Shown: positions 14,846 to 23,818, counted from the first letter of the stretch. The stretch: DNA of 48,807 nucleotides from Alkalimonas cellulosilytica (GCF_036325985.1 NZ_JAUHLI010000022.1:1-48807); one strand, 5' to 3'. Notes: generated by a model from the sequence alone, not told the origin. Numbers and translations: made by a program.

Positions 14846-16138
14846 TTAAGGCATATTGGTCGGCATGGATTTAATATGCAAATCGCGTTGTGGGTAAGGA
14901 ATAGTGATTTTGTGTTCCTTAAACGCGCGCCAAATGGCTAAATTGACTTCCGACTTGACGCCACCGGTGCCGTTTTCCGGATCGGAAATCCAGGCGCGTA
15001 GCTGCAGTTCAATGCCGCTGTCGGCAAACTCCATCAAGCGCACCGAAGGAGCCGGCTCGGTCAAAATACGGGATGAAGCTTTGGCGCATTCCAGCATCAG
15101 CGCCATGGCTTGCTCTGGATCATCGTCGTAACTGATCTGTACCGGGATCACCACCCGGACATTGCGATCGGCATAGCTCCAGTTGATCACTTCCGACGTG
15201 ATCAGGTTCTCATTGGGGATCAGGGTATCGACCCCTTCACGGTTGCGCACCACCACGTAGCGGGAATTTAACGCCTCGACCCAGCCAAATTTATCACCCA
15301 CGGTAATGACATCGCCGGGTTTAATGGAGCGGTCCAACACCAGAATAAAGCCGCTGATAAAATTCGAGGCAATACGCTGCAAACCAAAGCCCAAACCGAC
15401 ACCAAGCGCACCGCCAAAGATAGCCAGTGAACTTAAGTTAATGCCAACGGCATTCAGCGCGATTAAAAAAGCCAGGGTCAGCAGAATAAACTTACTGAAT
15501 TTGTTAAAGCCAACCCGCATGCTGGGAGAGATATTGGCCGAGCGTTGCAATTGTCGGCTGATTAGCTCTGACAACCAGATAGCGAGGGTAAATGCCAGAC
15601 CAACCAGCAGTAAAAGCTTTATCACTGACAAGACTGAAATGCGGTTTTCGCCCAAGTTAAGTGCCATGCTGTCCAAAAAGCCCAGCACCGTTGGTAGCCA
15701 GCCCAGCAGATGCAGGACGACACCAAGCCAGATCAATACCGACAGGGCGCTTTCTGAAGACTTGAGCAGTGGGTTAATGGTAAAGGCTTTGCGCAGTAGA
15801 TAGATGCTAAAACGGATCAGCGCCAACGCCCAGAGAATGGGGACAGCAATGCTGAGTAGTTGCAAGGGCAGCTCGTACCAATCCAATACGGCTTTGGCGG
15901 GCAATACCACCGCAAGCGCGGTTAACGGCCAGAGCAGGCGCTGCAAACTGCGTACTGCAATATGGCGAAAACCTTGCTGGTTGGCCGATGCCTGCGTTTC
16001 CAGCAGTGTCTGGATACGCCGGTTGAACAAAGAGGCGGCCACTGCTGCCAGCGCCAGTACCACCACTTGCCACCAGGTGGCAGGGCTTACCAGGCTTTCA
16101 AGATGCGGTTGCAACCAGGTGAGGGTCGATTCCAGCAT
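14846..16138 (-). CDS. MscS-family mechanosensitive channel
   Basis: A 430-residue inner-membrane channel of the small-conductance MscS family, expected to release solutes on hypo-osmotic shock. There are about five to six hydrophobic helices in the first 260 residues. Next comes the pore-lining helix and MscS beta domain: a Gly/Ala-rich GGALGVGLGFGLQ segment, then DRSIKPGDVITVG and the later VRNREG and IPN elements of the fold. The C-terminal alpha/beta vestibule ends at PYPQRD. It is longer than E. coli MscS (286 residues). It starts 19 bp after the AEC transporter gene, so they are probably co-transcribed. Confidence 0.9.
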   Translation of the reverse strand: MLESTLTWLQPHLESLVSPATWWQVVVLALAAVAASLFNRRIQTLLETQASANQQGFRHIAVRSLQRLLWPLTALAVVLPAKAVLDWYELPLQLLSIAVPILWALALIRFSIYLLRKAFTINPLLKSSESALSVLIWLGVVLHLLGWLPTVLGFLDSMALNLGENRISVLSVIKLLLLVGLAFTLAIWLSELISRQLQRSANISPSMRVGFNKFSKFILLTLAFLIALNAVGINLSSLAIFGGALGVGLGFGLQRIASNFISGFILVLDRSIKPGDVITVGDKFGWVEALNSRYVVVRNREGVDTLIPNENLITSEVINWSYADRNVRVVIPVQISYDDDPEQAMALMLECAKASSRILTEPAPSVRLMEFADSGIELQLRAWISDPENGTGGVKSEVNLAIWRAFKEHKITIPYPQRDLHIKSMPTNMP

Positions 16139-16157
16139 AGATTCCCTTTAAAAACTG

Positions 16158-17075
16158 TTAATTTAGTAACCAGAACACCACTGGTAAGGTCAGAAAACTC
16201 AGCAGCACACCAAAGCCGACCAGGGCACTGACCAGACGGGGTGCCAACCCTGCCATAATCGCGATGGCGCCGGCGGAGATCATCGGTGGCATCGCTGCCA
16301 TAAACACTACCGTTTGCCGCAAGCTAACATCAACGGAGCTGCTACTGGCTATAGCATAAGCCATCAGCGGCATCAGAACCAGTGTCACCAGCAAACCGAA
16401 GCCAAGCGGCTTGAGTTCACTGGCTTGCAGACGAAAGCGCAGGCTAAAGCCAACCGCGATCATCACCACTGGCACCAGGGTGGCTGCAACATTGTTGAGT
16501 AATTGACTTGCCAGCGCCGGATAGCTGCTGTTGCGTAGCATCAGTGCCAGCAGCAAGGCCAAGAGAGGCGGTGAGCTGAGTACTTTGCGCGCAATAGCTT
16601 TCATACTTGCTGATTGTTGCTGTTGGCCGTACAGACTGGCCAGAATGGTGGAGTAGGTAGCCAGTGCAATAAAAGATCCGAGCTGATCGTAAATAATGGC
16701 GACCGGCATGCGATCACTGCCCCAAAAGGCTTCCACCATCGGAAAGCCAAGAAAAGAGGTATTGCCAAGAGGCAATACAATAAGTAGGGCTACCTTGGTA
16801 TCCCGGCTCCAGTTCAGCCAATGCCCAACCAGCAATGTCAGGCCTGCCACCAGCACGAGCAGCAACCAGGGGGTTAATACCGGCAGCCAGAGTTGGGCAG
16901 AAAACTGCAGTTCGGGGATTTTCAACAACACCAGTGCAGGCAAGGCGACATTCAGCACATAAGCATTCAATGATCGCGCACTGTCAGCCGGCATGGCTGG
17001 CACCAGTCGTAGCAGCAGGCCGATGGCCAGATAACCGAGGATCAGGGCGTAGTTGTCCAGTGGCAACACAGGCAT
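16158..17075 (-). CDS. AEC (auxin efflux carrier) family transporter
   Basis: A 305-residue membrane protein with about ten hydrophobic helices in two inverted halves. The early conserved region (N-A-Y-V-L-N-V-A-L-P-A-L-V) is the helix-breaking N/P motif of the AEC/BASS superfamily. Bacterial members export or import small organic acids such as malate or malonate; the substrate here cannot be told. It lies between a GIY-YIG gene and the MscS-like gene on the same strand. Confidence 0.85.
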   Translation of the reverse strand: MPVLPLDNYALILGYLAIGLLLRLVPAMPADSARSLNAYVLNVALPALVLLKIPELQFSAQLWLPVLTPWLLLVLVAGLTLLVGHWLNWSRDTKVALLIVLPLGNTSFLGFPMVEAFWGSDRMPVAIIYDQLGSFIALATYSTILASLYGQQQQSASMKAIARKVLSSPPLLALLLALMLRNSSYPALASQLLNNVAATLVPVVMIAVGFSLRFRLQASELKPLGFGLLVTLVLMPLMAYAIASSSSVDVSLRQTVVFMAAMPPMISAGAIAIMAGLAPRLVSALVGFGVLLSFLTLPVVFWLLN

Positions 17076-17108
17076 CTGCAGGCCAGCTCCTTAGTGCAGG
17101 GAAAAGAG

Positions 17109-17402
17109 TTATTCTAGCGGGGAACTGGCCAGAGCTCCATCCGCCTTTAGGCGAATAAAGTCTTCTTTTTGTTGTTTGCTCAATTGCTTAAATTGATATT
17201 CCGCTTTGCTGGCACTGCTGCGACACGGGTAGGGCTCCTGGTACAACAACTGCAATGGCCGTTGGCCCCGTAATGCTTTGGCACCGCCAGCCAGCTCACC
17301 ATTGTGTTGGCGTAACCGGCGTAGCGGATTGGTGGTGATGCCAGTATAGATCTGACCTGTGTTGCTACGCAGTAAGTACAAAAACCAATCTTGCTCCGGC
17401 AT
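17109..17402 (-). CDS. GIY-YIG domain protein, YhbQ/UPF0213 type
   Basis: A 97-residue single-domain protein with the GIY-YIG fold. The motif is visible as W-F-L-Y-L-L...G-Q-I-Y-T-G-I, followed by the conserved R in N-P-L-R-R-L-R-Q-H-N. Members of this UPF0213 group have structure-specific or RNA/DNA nuclease activity, poorly defined. A GTG at 17423 would add seven residues, but AAGG upstream of the ATG at 17402 fits better. It is downstream of aguA after a hairpin. Confidence 0.85.
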   Translation of the reverse strand: MPEQDWFLYLLRSNTGQIYTGITTNPLRRLRQHNGELAGGAKALRGQRPLQLLYQEPYPCRSSASKAEYQFKQLSKQQKEDFIRLKADGALASSPLE

Positions 17403-17428
17403 AGGACAACACCTTTGGTTCACAAAGT

Positions 17429-17456
17429 GATCGCAGAGAAAGGATCCCCTGCGATC
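17429..17456 (-). terminator. Hairpin downstream of aguA
   Basis: GATCGCAG (17429-17436) and CTGCGATC (17449-17456) form an 8-bp perfect stem with a 12-base loop, two bases after the aguA stop. On the minus strand the stem is followed by only three T in ACTTTG, so it may attenuate rather than stop transcription into the GIY-YIG gene. Confidence 0.5.
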
Positions 17457-17458
17457 GT

Positions 17459-18604
17459 TTAGCCAACTGGCTGCTGCTGGGTAATGCAGTGAATATTGCC
17501 ACCGCCAAGCAGAATTTCCCGCCCAGGCACCAACACCACTTCGCGCTCCGGGAACAGGTCGCGCAGGATGGTTGCAGCAACTTCATCATTCGGATCGTCA
17601 AAAGCCGGCATAATCAGGCCGCCATTGCACAGGTAAAAGTTGATGTAGGAGCCAGCCAGCCGGGCATGGGCTTCGCGAGGAATGGTATGCAGTACCGAGT
17701 CAACACTGGCATACTCTTCCGGTTCCGCAATAATCGGGGCCGGTAATGGTAGCTTGTGCACTTTAATAGCACGGCCTTGGGCATCGGTGCTGTTTTCCAG
17801 TATCTTAAGTGCCGCCTGGGAGCGGGCGTACTGTGGATCGCTTTCATCATCGGTCCAGGCTAATAGCACTTCACCAGGACGGACAAAACAGGCCATGTTG
17901 TCGATGTGGCCATCGGTCTCATCCAGGTAGATGCCTTGTTCCAGCCAGATCACCTTGTTAGTGCCAAGATACTCATGCAGCATCTGCTCGATCTGCGCCC
18001 GGCTTAAATGCGGGTTACGGTTGGGGTTGAGTAAACACTCCTCGGTGGTGAGCACAGTGCCTTCGCCATCAACATGAATGCCGCCACCTTCCAGCACAAA
18101 GCCTTCAGTGCGATAACGCAGTTGCTGTTCGACACTGAGCACCTTGCTGGCGACCTGATCGTCCAGATGCCAGGGGAAGTACAAGCCGCCATTCAGTCCG
18201 CCCCAGGCGTTGAATGTCCAGTCGATGCCCCGTACTTCGCCCTTGCCATTCACCACAAAGCTGGGGCCGGTATCCCGGCACCAGGCATCGTTGCTGGAGA
18301 GCTCAATCACCCGGATCCGCTCTGCCAGCTCCGGGCTGCTGTGCAGCTGGGCCAGCGCATTGCCGTACTGGTTGGCCGACACGCCAACGGTGACCGGTTC
18401 AAAGCGGGCAATGGCCTGAATCACCCGGGTAAAAGCAGCCTGAGCCGGCTTGGCACCCAAGCGCCAGTTGTCGGTCCGCTCTGGCCATACCATCCAGGTC
18501 TGGCGATGCGGTTGCCACTCGGCAGGCATGTAAAAACCATCCTGCCGTGGGGTTGTGCTTAGTGTGCGCGCCAACTTAGTTGCCACCTTGTTGGGTGAAA
18601 CCAT
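17459..18604 (-). CDS. aguA: Agmatine deiminase
   Basis: Hydrolyses agmatine to N-carbamoylputrescine plus ammonia, the first step of putrescine synthesis from arginine by the AguA/AguB route. The 381-residue peptidyl-arginine-deiminase-fold enzyme contains DAWCRDTGPSF and LEGGGIHVDGEGT and the active-site Cys373 in GGGNIHC. The ATG at 18604 overlaps the end of aguB by 29 bp. A TTG at 18574, one base after the aguB stop and preceded by AAGGTGG, would give a 371-residue protein closer to Pseudomonas AguA; either start is possible. Confidence 0.93.
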   Translation of the reverse strand: MVSPNKVATKLARTLSTTPRQDGFYMPAEWQPHRQTWMVWPERTDNWRLGAKPAQAAFTRVIQAIARFEPVTVGVSANQYGNALAQLHSSPELAERIRVIELSSNDAWCRDTGPSFVVNGKGEVRGIDWTFNAWGGLNGGLYFPWHLDDQVASKVLSVEQQLRYRTEGFVLEGGGIHVDGEGTVLTTEECLLNPNRNPHLSRAQIEQMLHEYLGTNKVIWLEQGIYLDETDGHIDNMACFVRPGEVLLAWTDDESDPQYARSQAALKILENSTDAQGRAIKVHKLPLPAPIIAEPEEYASVDSVLHTIPREAHARLAGSYINFYLCNGGLIMPAFDDPNDEVAATILRDLFPEREVVLVPGREILLGGGNIHCITQQQPVG

Positions 18605-19460
18605 CTTTGGTCAGCAGCGGCTGGTACAAATCGATACGGCGGTCACGGAATACGCCCCAGCCGCGCCGGTTTTGCGCCACTTCATCCAAATCAAAGGTGT
18701 GTACCAACACAGTTTCAGAGTTCTCATCCGCTTCCTGTACCTTGGCACCATACTCATTGGCAATAAAGGAGCTGCCGTAGAAGGTGATGGCAAAATCATC
18801 TTCGGTTTCTACGCCAATGCGGTTGGAGGCAATCAGTGGTACTAAATTGGCGGCTGCATGGCCTTGTTGGGTGCGCTGCCAGTGATCGCGTGAATTCACG
18901 CTGGCATCGTGTGGCTCACTGCCAATGGCGGTTGGGTAGAAGAGCAGTTCAGCGCCCATTAATGCCATGCTGCGGGCGCACTCCGGGAACCACTGATCCC
19001 AGCAGATGCCAATGCCGATTTTGGCATAACGGGTTTGCCACACTTTAAAACCGCTGTCGCCCGGTGTGAAATAGAACTTCTCGGAGTAACCAGGGCCATC
19101 CGGAATATGGCTTTTACGGTAAACACCCAGCAGGCTGCCATCGGCATCCAATACAGCGATGCTGTTGTAGAAGCAGTTACCGGCTTTCTCGTAGAAGCTG
19201 ATGGGTAACACCACCGCCAGCTCTTTGGCAATGGCCTGAAAATGCCGAATAGCCGGGTTTTCTTCTACTGTGGTGGCAAAATCCAGATAGGCTTCTTTTT
19301 GTTTCTGGCAGAAGTAATTGCGTTCAAACAGCTCCTGCAGCAGGATGATTTGTGCGCCCTGAGACGCTGCCTGACGGACCAGTTTCTCACCACGGGCAAT
19401 GTTTTCATCGACATTCCAACCACCGATCATTTGGGTGGCAGCAACAGTTACATTTCGCAT
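18576..19460 (-). CDS. aguB: N-carbamoylputrescine amidase
   Basis: Nitrilase-superfamily enzyme converting N-carbamoylputrescine to putrescine, CO2 and ammonia. The 294-residue protein has the catalytic triad E43 (LLQELFE), K116 (YRKSHIPDG) and C153 (GICWDQWFPE). The length and the R-G-W-G-V-F-R-D-R-R segment near the C-terminus fit AguB rather than other nitrilases. It is upstream of and overlapping aguA, so it is the first gene of the operon. A GGAGAAG sequence precedes the ATG. Confidence 0.95.
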   Translation of the reverse strand: MRNVTVAATQMIGGWNVDENIARGEKLVRQAASQGAQIILLQELFERNYFCQKQKEAYLDFATTVEENPAIRHFQAIAKELAVVLPISFYEKAGNCFYNSIAVLDADGSLLGVYRKSHIPDGPGYSEKFYFTPGDSGFKVWQTRYAKIGIGICWDQWFPECARSMALMGAELLFYPTAIGSEPHDASVNSRDHWQRTQQGHAAANLVPLIASNRIGVETEDDFAITFYGSSFIANEYGAKVQEADENSETVLVHTFDLDEVAQNRRGWGVFRDRRIDLYQPLLTKDGFTQQGGN

Positions 19461-19663
19461 TTAACTTCTCCGTTAGAGTAAGCCTGAGCCCCCGAATCAG
19501 TGTCGGAGAACCCTTGAATAAAGGCGCGCAAAATGCCGTATTTTTCAACAGCCGTCAACTGCTTTTCGTGGCAGATGTTGAATTCTGTCTGACCCATTTT
19601 GATCAGGCATGGCATCGTGACTTCTATCGTCTGCCGAAGCAGCACAGACCATCCATTTTAGCG

Positions 19664-19669
19664 TACAAT
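19664..19669 (+). promoter_or_regulatory. Candidate -10 element for ubiF
   Basis: TACAAT, 30 bp before the ubiF ATG, matches the -10 consensus at 5/6. No good -35 sequence stands 16-18 bp upstream. The remaining aguB-ubiF gap (19461-19698) shows no other clear signal. Confidence 0.35.
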
Positions 19670-19698
19670 AAAGCGGTTGAAAAATGCGAGGGCGAAAG

Positions 19699-20850
19699 AT
19701 GTTTGATCTGACGGTGGTTGGTGGTGGCATGGTTGGTGCCAGTATTGCGGCATATATGGCGCAGCAGGGCTGGCAGGTAGCGCTGGTAGAAGCGCAGCAG
19801 CCAGAGCCCTATGACGCCAGCCAACCGGCAGATTTACGGGTATCGGCCATCAGCCAGCGCAGCCAGCAGTGGTTGGAGCAATCCGGTGCCTGGCAGGCGG
19901 TTGCTGCGATGCGATTCTGTCCGTATCGGCGTTTGCAGGCCTTTGAGCGGCCTGAGCATAGCGTGGAGTTTAACGCAGCCAGCATCAACCAGAGCGAACT
20001 CGGGCATATTGTGGAGAATCGTTTGCTGCAACTGGCTTGCTGGCAACAGTTTCCTGAAAGTTTGCAGCTGTTTTGTCCGGCAAGAGTAATCGCACTGCAA
20101 CAGGATGCCGACAGCGCACAACTGACGCTGGATAATGGCGACTGTCTGCGTAGCCGTTTGGTCATTGCAGCCGATGGCGCCCGCTCGGCACTGCGTCAGC
20201 TGGCCGGAATTGGCACCCGCGGCTGGCGTTATGCGCAGGGCTGCCTGGTTGCCCATGTGGTGACTGAGCTGCCGCAGCAGGATGTGACCTGGCAACAATT
20301 TACTGAAACTGGCCCCAAAGCTTTCTTACCGCTGCCGGGCCAGCAAGGATCCTTGGTTTGGTACGACAGCTTGCCTAAGGTGCAGCAGTTGGCTGCGATG
20401 TCGCCGCCAGCGCTCAGTCAGGCCATGATGGCTGCTTTTCCAGCGCAACTGGGGAACATTGAAGTGCAAAGGGCGACCTGGTTCCCGCTGCAACGCTTGC
20501 ATGCGTTATCCTATTATCAGCAACGGCTGGTATTGGTGGGGGATGCAGCCCATGCCATTCATCCGATGGCCGGGCAGGGGGTGAACCTTGGCTTTGCCGA
20601 TGCAGCCTTATTGTGCCAGTTGTTGCAGCAAGCAGGTGTGGCTGCGCTCGAGCAGCCGCAAGCGCTACTGAGACGCTATCAGCAGCACCGTCAGCCGCAA
20701 AACTGGTTGATGATGAGCGGCATGGATGCACTCTATCAGGGCTTTGGCAGCCGGTGGCCACTGGTCAGGCAGCTACGACAATTGGGCTTGGTGCTGGCCG
20801 GGCGAAGTAGCTTGCTGAAAAAGCTGGTAACCCGTTATGCCACAGGCTAA
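19699..20850 (+). CDS. ubiF: 3-demethoxyubiquinol 3-hydroxylase, FAD monooxygenase
   Basis: FAD-dependent aromatic hydroxylase of ubiquinone synthesis. The 383-residue protein has the N-terminal dinucleotide motif VVGGGMVGASIA, the middle ADGARSALR (DG motif) and the second FAD motif GDAAHAIHPMAGQGVNLG. Of the UbiH/I/F paralogues, it matches E. coli UbiF best by recall: an AM-R-PYRRL segment, TWQQFTETGP-AFLPL and SLVWYDS, and SGMDALYQGF. The ATG five codons upstream (19684) is possible, but GAGGG sits at a good distance before 19699. Divergent from aguBA. Confidence 0.9.
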   Translation: MFDLTVVGGGMVGASIAAYMAQQGWQVALVEAQQPEPYDASQPADLRVSAISQRSQQWLEQSGAWQAVAAMRFCPYRRLQAFERPEHSVEFNAASINQSELGHIVENRLLQLACWQQFPESLQLFCPARVIALQQDADSAQLTLDNGDCLRSRLVIAADGARSALRQLAGIGTRGWRYAQGCLVAHVVTELPQQDVTWQQFTETGPKAFLPLPGQQGSLVWYDSLPKVQQLAAMSPPALSQAMMAAFPAQLGNIEVQRATWFPLQRLHALSYYQQRLVLVGDAAHAIHPMAGQGVNLGFADAALLCQLLQQAGVAALEQPQALLRRYQQHRQPQNWLMMSGMDALYQGFGSRWPLVRQLRQLGLVLAGRSSLLKKLVTRYATG

Positions 20851-20901
20851 GCGGGATATAGACAATAAGATTGAAATTCGTTGATGATTTACTGCTGAGA
20901 A

Positions 20902-20976
20902 TGGCAGGGGTGCCAGGATTCGAACCTGGGCATGGCGGGATCAAAACCCGCTGCCTTACCGCTTGGCTACACCCCT
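20902..20976 (-). tRNA. tRNA-Gln (anticodon TTG), copy 2
   Basis: 75 nt including encoded CCA. It folds with acceptor stem AGGGGTG/CACCCCT, an anticodon loop TTTTGAT giving anticodon TTG, and a TTCGAAT T-loop. It is identical to the copy at 21007-21081 and last in the Met-Leu-Gln-Gln transcript. Confidence 0.97.
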
Positions 20977-21006
20977 AACAAGGATTTACAACCGGAGAAA
21001 GAGAAA

Positions 21007-21081
21007 TGGCAGGGGTGCCAGGATTCGAACCTGGGCATGGCGGGATCAAAACCCGCTGCCTTACCGCTTGGCTACACCCCT
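21007..21081 (-). tRNA. tRNA-Gln (anticodon TTG), copy 1
   Basis: 75 nt with encoded CCA, identical over its whole length to the copy 30 bp further downstream. Tandem duplicated glutamine tRNA genes following tRNA-Leu(TAG) match the E. coli metT-leuW-glnU-glnW arrangement. Confidence 0.97.
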
Positions 21082-21108
21082 GCAGTGTCTCTCCTTGCCT
21101 GGTACATA

Positions 21109-21193
21109 TGGTGCGGAAGGAGAGACTCGAACTCTCACACCTTGCGGCGCTGGAACCTAAATCCAGTGCGTCTACCAATTCCGCCACTTCCGC
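21109..21193 (-). tRNA. tRNA-Leu (anticodon TAG)
   Basis: 85 nt with encoded CCA and the long variable arm of a class II tRNA. Acceptor stem GCGGAAG pairs with CTTCCGC, and the anticodon loop ATTTAGG gives TAG. Second gene of the cluster. Confidence 0.97.
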
Positions 21194-21214
21194 GACATGT
21201 ACCTGAAGAAAAAG

Positions 21215-21291
21215 TGGTGGCTACAGCGGGAATCGAACCTGCGACCCCAGCATTATGAGTGCTGTGCTCTAACCAGCTGAGCTATGTAGCC
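21215..21291 (-). tRNA. tRNA-Met (elongator, anticodon CAT)
   Basis: 77 nt with encoded CCA. Acceptor GGCTACA pairs with TGTAGCC, and loop CTCATAA gives CAT. The acceptor begins with a paired G, unlike the mismatched initiator, so it is elongator Met. A C34-lysidine Ile tRNA is unlikely given the E. coli-like cluster order. First gene of the cluster. Confidence 0.93.
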
Positions 21292-21321
21292 ACGTTAACT
21301 TGTCTTCAGCAAGTGGCGCGT

Positions 21322-21350
21322 ATTATCCGTATCTGCTTTGGCAGCGTCAA
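21322..21350 (-). promoter_or_regulatory. Promoter of the Met-Leu-Gln-Gln tRNA operon
   Basis: On the minus strand TTGACG (21345-21350) and GATAAT (21322-21327) are 17 bp apart, followed by a GC-rich ACGCGCC discriminator as in stringently controlled stable-RNA promoters. It lies 31 bp from tRNA-Met. Confidence 0.75.
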
Positions 21351-21442
21351 CCGTTTTTTGCAATTTATGCCGGCTGCCAAAGGCCGTTTGCTGTTTTTAT
21401 ACACAAAGCAGCAAGCGGCTTGTGGATAGATGCGCCAGTTGC

Positions 21443-22534
21443 TTAGACATTGAACAGGAAATGCATCACATCGCCATCTTTGACAATGTAATTTTTGCCT
21501 TCCACCCGCAGCTTACCAGCCTCTTTGGCACCGGCTTCACCCTTGCAGGCAATAAAGTCGTCAAAGCCAATCACTTCTGCGCGGATAAAGCCTTTTTCAA
21601 AGTCGGTGTGGATAACGCCGGCAGCTTTTGGTGCGCTGGCACCAATGGCCACAGTCCAGGCCCGAACTTCTTTTACACCGGCGGTGAAGTAGGTTTGCAG
21701 GCTTAGCAGCGAGTAACCACCGCGGATCACCCGGTTCAGGCCGGGTTCTTCCAGGCCAAGATCCGCCATAAACTCCGCTCGCTCGTCGTCGTCGAGCTCG
21801 GCGATTTCAGATTCAATAGCGGCGCATACTGGCACCACGATGGCATCTTCTTTGGCGGCAATGTCACGCACGATGTCCAGGTAAGGGTTATTCTCAAAAC
21901 CATCTTCGGTCACATTGGCAATGTACATGGTTGGCTTGATGGTCAGGAAGTTCATGTAGCTGACCAGCGCTACTTCTTCCGGCTCCAGCGCCAGTTGCCG
22001 CAGGGTTAAGCCTTCTTCCAGATGCGCTTTCACTTTGGCCAGGACATCCAGCTCAGCTTTGGCATCTTTGTCGCCCGATTTAGCTTTTTTACCAACCCGC
22101 AGCATGGCCCGTTCGGCACTTTCCATATCGGCCAGCACCAGCTCCATATTGATGGTATCAATGTCATCGGCCGGGTCGACTTTGCCGGCAACATGGATGA
22201 TGTTGTCGTCGTCAAAACAGCGTACGACATGACCAATGGCATCGGTTTCGCGAATATTGGCCAGGAATTTATTGCCAAGGCCTTCGCCTTTGGAAGCGCC
22301 TTTGACCAGACCAGCAATATCAACAAATTCCATGGTGGTTGGGATCACCCGTTGTGGCTTGACGATGTCGGCCAGCTGGTTCAGGCGCTGATCCGGTACC
22401 GGTACCACGCCGGTATTGGGCTCAATGGTACAAAACGGAAAGTTGGCCGCTTCAATCCCGGCTTTGGTCAGTGCATTGAACAAGGTTGATTTACCAACAT
22501 TCGGTAAACCGACAATTCCACATTTAAATCCCAT
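21443..22534 (-). CDS. ychF: Ribosome-binding ATPase/GTPase YchF
   Basis: A 363-residue Obg-family P-loop NTPase that in E. coli prefers ATP, binds ribosomes and affects the oxidative stress response. The Walker A motif is GLPNVGKST near residue 8. The G2/G3 region (DIAGLVKGASKGEGLGN) is typical, a coiled-coil insertion follows, and a C-terminal TGS domain ends the protein. AGGA is eight bases before the ATG. It lies 37 bp downstream of pth, as in many gammaproteobacteria. Confidence 0.96.
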   Translation of the reverse strand: MGFKCGIVGLPNVGKSTLFNALTKAGIEAANFPFCTIEPNTGVVPVPDQRLNQLADIVKPQRVIPTTMEFVDIAGLVKGASKGEGLGNKFLANIRETDAIGHVVRCFDDDNIIHVAGKVDPADDIDTINMELVLADMESAERAMLRVGKKAKSGDKDAKAELDVLAKVKAHLEEGLTLRQLALEPEEVALVSYMNFLTIKPTMYIANVTEDGFENNPYLDIVRDIAAKEDAIVVPVCAAIESEIAELDDDERAEFMADLGLEEPGLNRVIRGGYSLLSLQTYFTAGVKEVRAWTVAIGASAPKAAGVIHTDFEKGFIRAEVIGFDDFIACKGEAGAKEAGKLRVEGKNYIVKDGDVMHFLFNV

Positions 22535-22571
22535 GACAGTGTCCTATCGTTGTGCAGCGACATGCTGCCAG

Positions 22572-23168
22572 TTACGCGGTGGTGGCCTGAAAGCTATGCA
22601 AACGGCTTTGCGCTTTCACCAGACCATCCTTCAGCAGTATTGGCAGGCAACGCAGTGCCTCATCAATACTGGCTTCAATTAGTGTTTGCTCATTGGCTGG
22701 TGCTTTGCCAAGCACATAGCCGGTAACTTTGTGTTTATCCCCCGGATGACCAATACCAAGCCGCAAACGCAGAAAGTTGGCATCATTGGCCAGCCGTGCT
22801 GTGGTGTCTTTTAACCCATTGTGGCCAGCATGGCCACCACCGAGCTTAAAACGGGCAACGCCTGGTGCCAGCGCCATTTCATCGTGCGCAACTAAGATAT
22901 GCTCGGTGGGGATTTTATAAAACTGTGCCACGGCTTGCACGGCTTTGCCGCTTAGGTTCATAAAGGTAGTGGGGATAAGCAGCTTGATATCGTGACCAGC
23001 CAATGGAATACGGGCTATATCACCAAAGAATTTGGGCTCATGTTTTAGCGACGTCTGAGCCTGTCGTGCCAGTTGCTCTACAAACCAGGCGCCGGCATTG
23101 TGTCTGGTCTGGCTGTATTCGGGGCCTGGATTACCCAGGCCCACGATCAGCTGGATCGGCTGGGACAT
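22572..23168 (-). CDS. pth: Peptidyl-tRNA hydrolase
   Basis: Releases tRNA from prematurely dropped peptidyl-tRNA. The 198-residue protein begins with VGLGNPGPEYSQTRHNAGAW: the catalytic His is in RHNAGAW, with N and D partners in the later FMNLSG and AHDEM segments. The ATG overlaps the rplY stop by one base (TAATG), so translation is coupled. Confidence 0.97.
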   Translation of the reverse strand: MSQPIQLIVGLGNPGPEYSQTRHNAGAWFVEQLARQAQTSLKHEPKFFGDIARIPLAGHDIKLLIPTTFMNLSGKAVQAVAQFYKIPTEHILVAHDEMALAPGVARFKLGGGHAGHNGLKDTTARLANDANFLRLRLGIGHPGDKHKVTGYVLGKAPANEQTLIEASIDEALRCLPILLKDGLVKAQSRLHSFQATTA

Positions 23169-23791
23169 TACTCAGCAGATTCGGCTGCATCACCTTCGTC
23201 AGCATCTACTGCTTTACCAGCAGGTTTGTTGACAGAAACGACAGCCAGGTCATGGCCTTCGCCTTTGCTCAACTGAGTGAAGGTAACGCCTTTAGGTGCA
23301 ACCAGATCAGACAAGTGCAGAGTCTGACCGATTTCAACATTGCTCAGATCAACCTCGATGAACTCAGGCAGATCTTTTGGCAGCACGTTGATTTCAACTT
23401 CGTTAGCACCGTGAACAACCACACCGCCTTTCTTAATAGCGACGTCTTCGTTCAGGAAGTGCAGAGGCACAGTGGTGTGCAGTTCATGGCCAGCTTCAAC
23501 ACGTTGGAAATCGACGTGCATGATTTTTGGCTTGAACGGGTGACGCTGCATATCTTTAACGATGGCCTGGATCTTCTCTTTGCCGACATTCAAGGTCAGA
23601 ATGTGCGAGTAGAAAGATTCAAAACTTTGAGCTTTCAACAGCTTAGAGTGCTCTAAAGTGATTGACAGAGCATCTTTGTGACCACCGTAAATGATGGCTG
23701 GTACTTTATCCTCGTGACGCAGGCGGCGGCTCGCACCTTTCCCCAGGTCAGTCCGGACTTCAGCATCTAATGTATAAATTGCGTCAGACAT
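23168..23791 (-). CDS. rplY: 50S ribosomal protein L25/TL5 (CTC form)
   Basis: 5S rRNA-binding ribosomal protein. At 207 residues this is the long two-domain CTC/TL5 form: N-terminal L25 domain (about 1-92) and C-terminal beta domain (about 100-190), with an acidic tail (DADEGDAAES). E. coli L25 has only the first domain. The frame extends to 23812, but a TTGGAGAAAG ribosome site places the start at 23791. Likely co-transcribed with pth and ychF. Confidence 0.95.
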   Translation of the reverse strand: MSDAIYTLDAEVRTDLGKGASRRLRHEDKVPAIIYGGHKDALSITLEHSKLLKAQSFESFYSHILTLNVGKEKIQAIVKDMQRHPFKPKIMHVDFQRVEAGHELHTTVPLHFLNEDVAIKKGGVVVHGANEVEINVLPKDLPEFIEVDLSNVEIGQTLHLSDLVAPKGVTFTQLSKGEGHDLAVVSVNKPAGKAVDADEGDAAESAE

Positions 23792-23818
23792 GGGCTTTCT
23801 CCAATAATTCATAAGGTT

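Noticed and set aside
14904..16231. Several plus-strand open frames over the mscS-like gene
   Set aside because: All are antisense to a confirmed membrane channel gene and rich in Ser/Lys/Pro from reversed hydrophobic codons.
20932..21258. 108-codon open frame with repeated segments over the tRNA cluster
   Set aside because: It is a translation of the duplicated tRNA-Gln, tRNA-Leu and tRNA-Met genes, a common false annotation.
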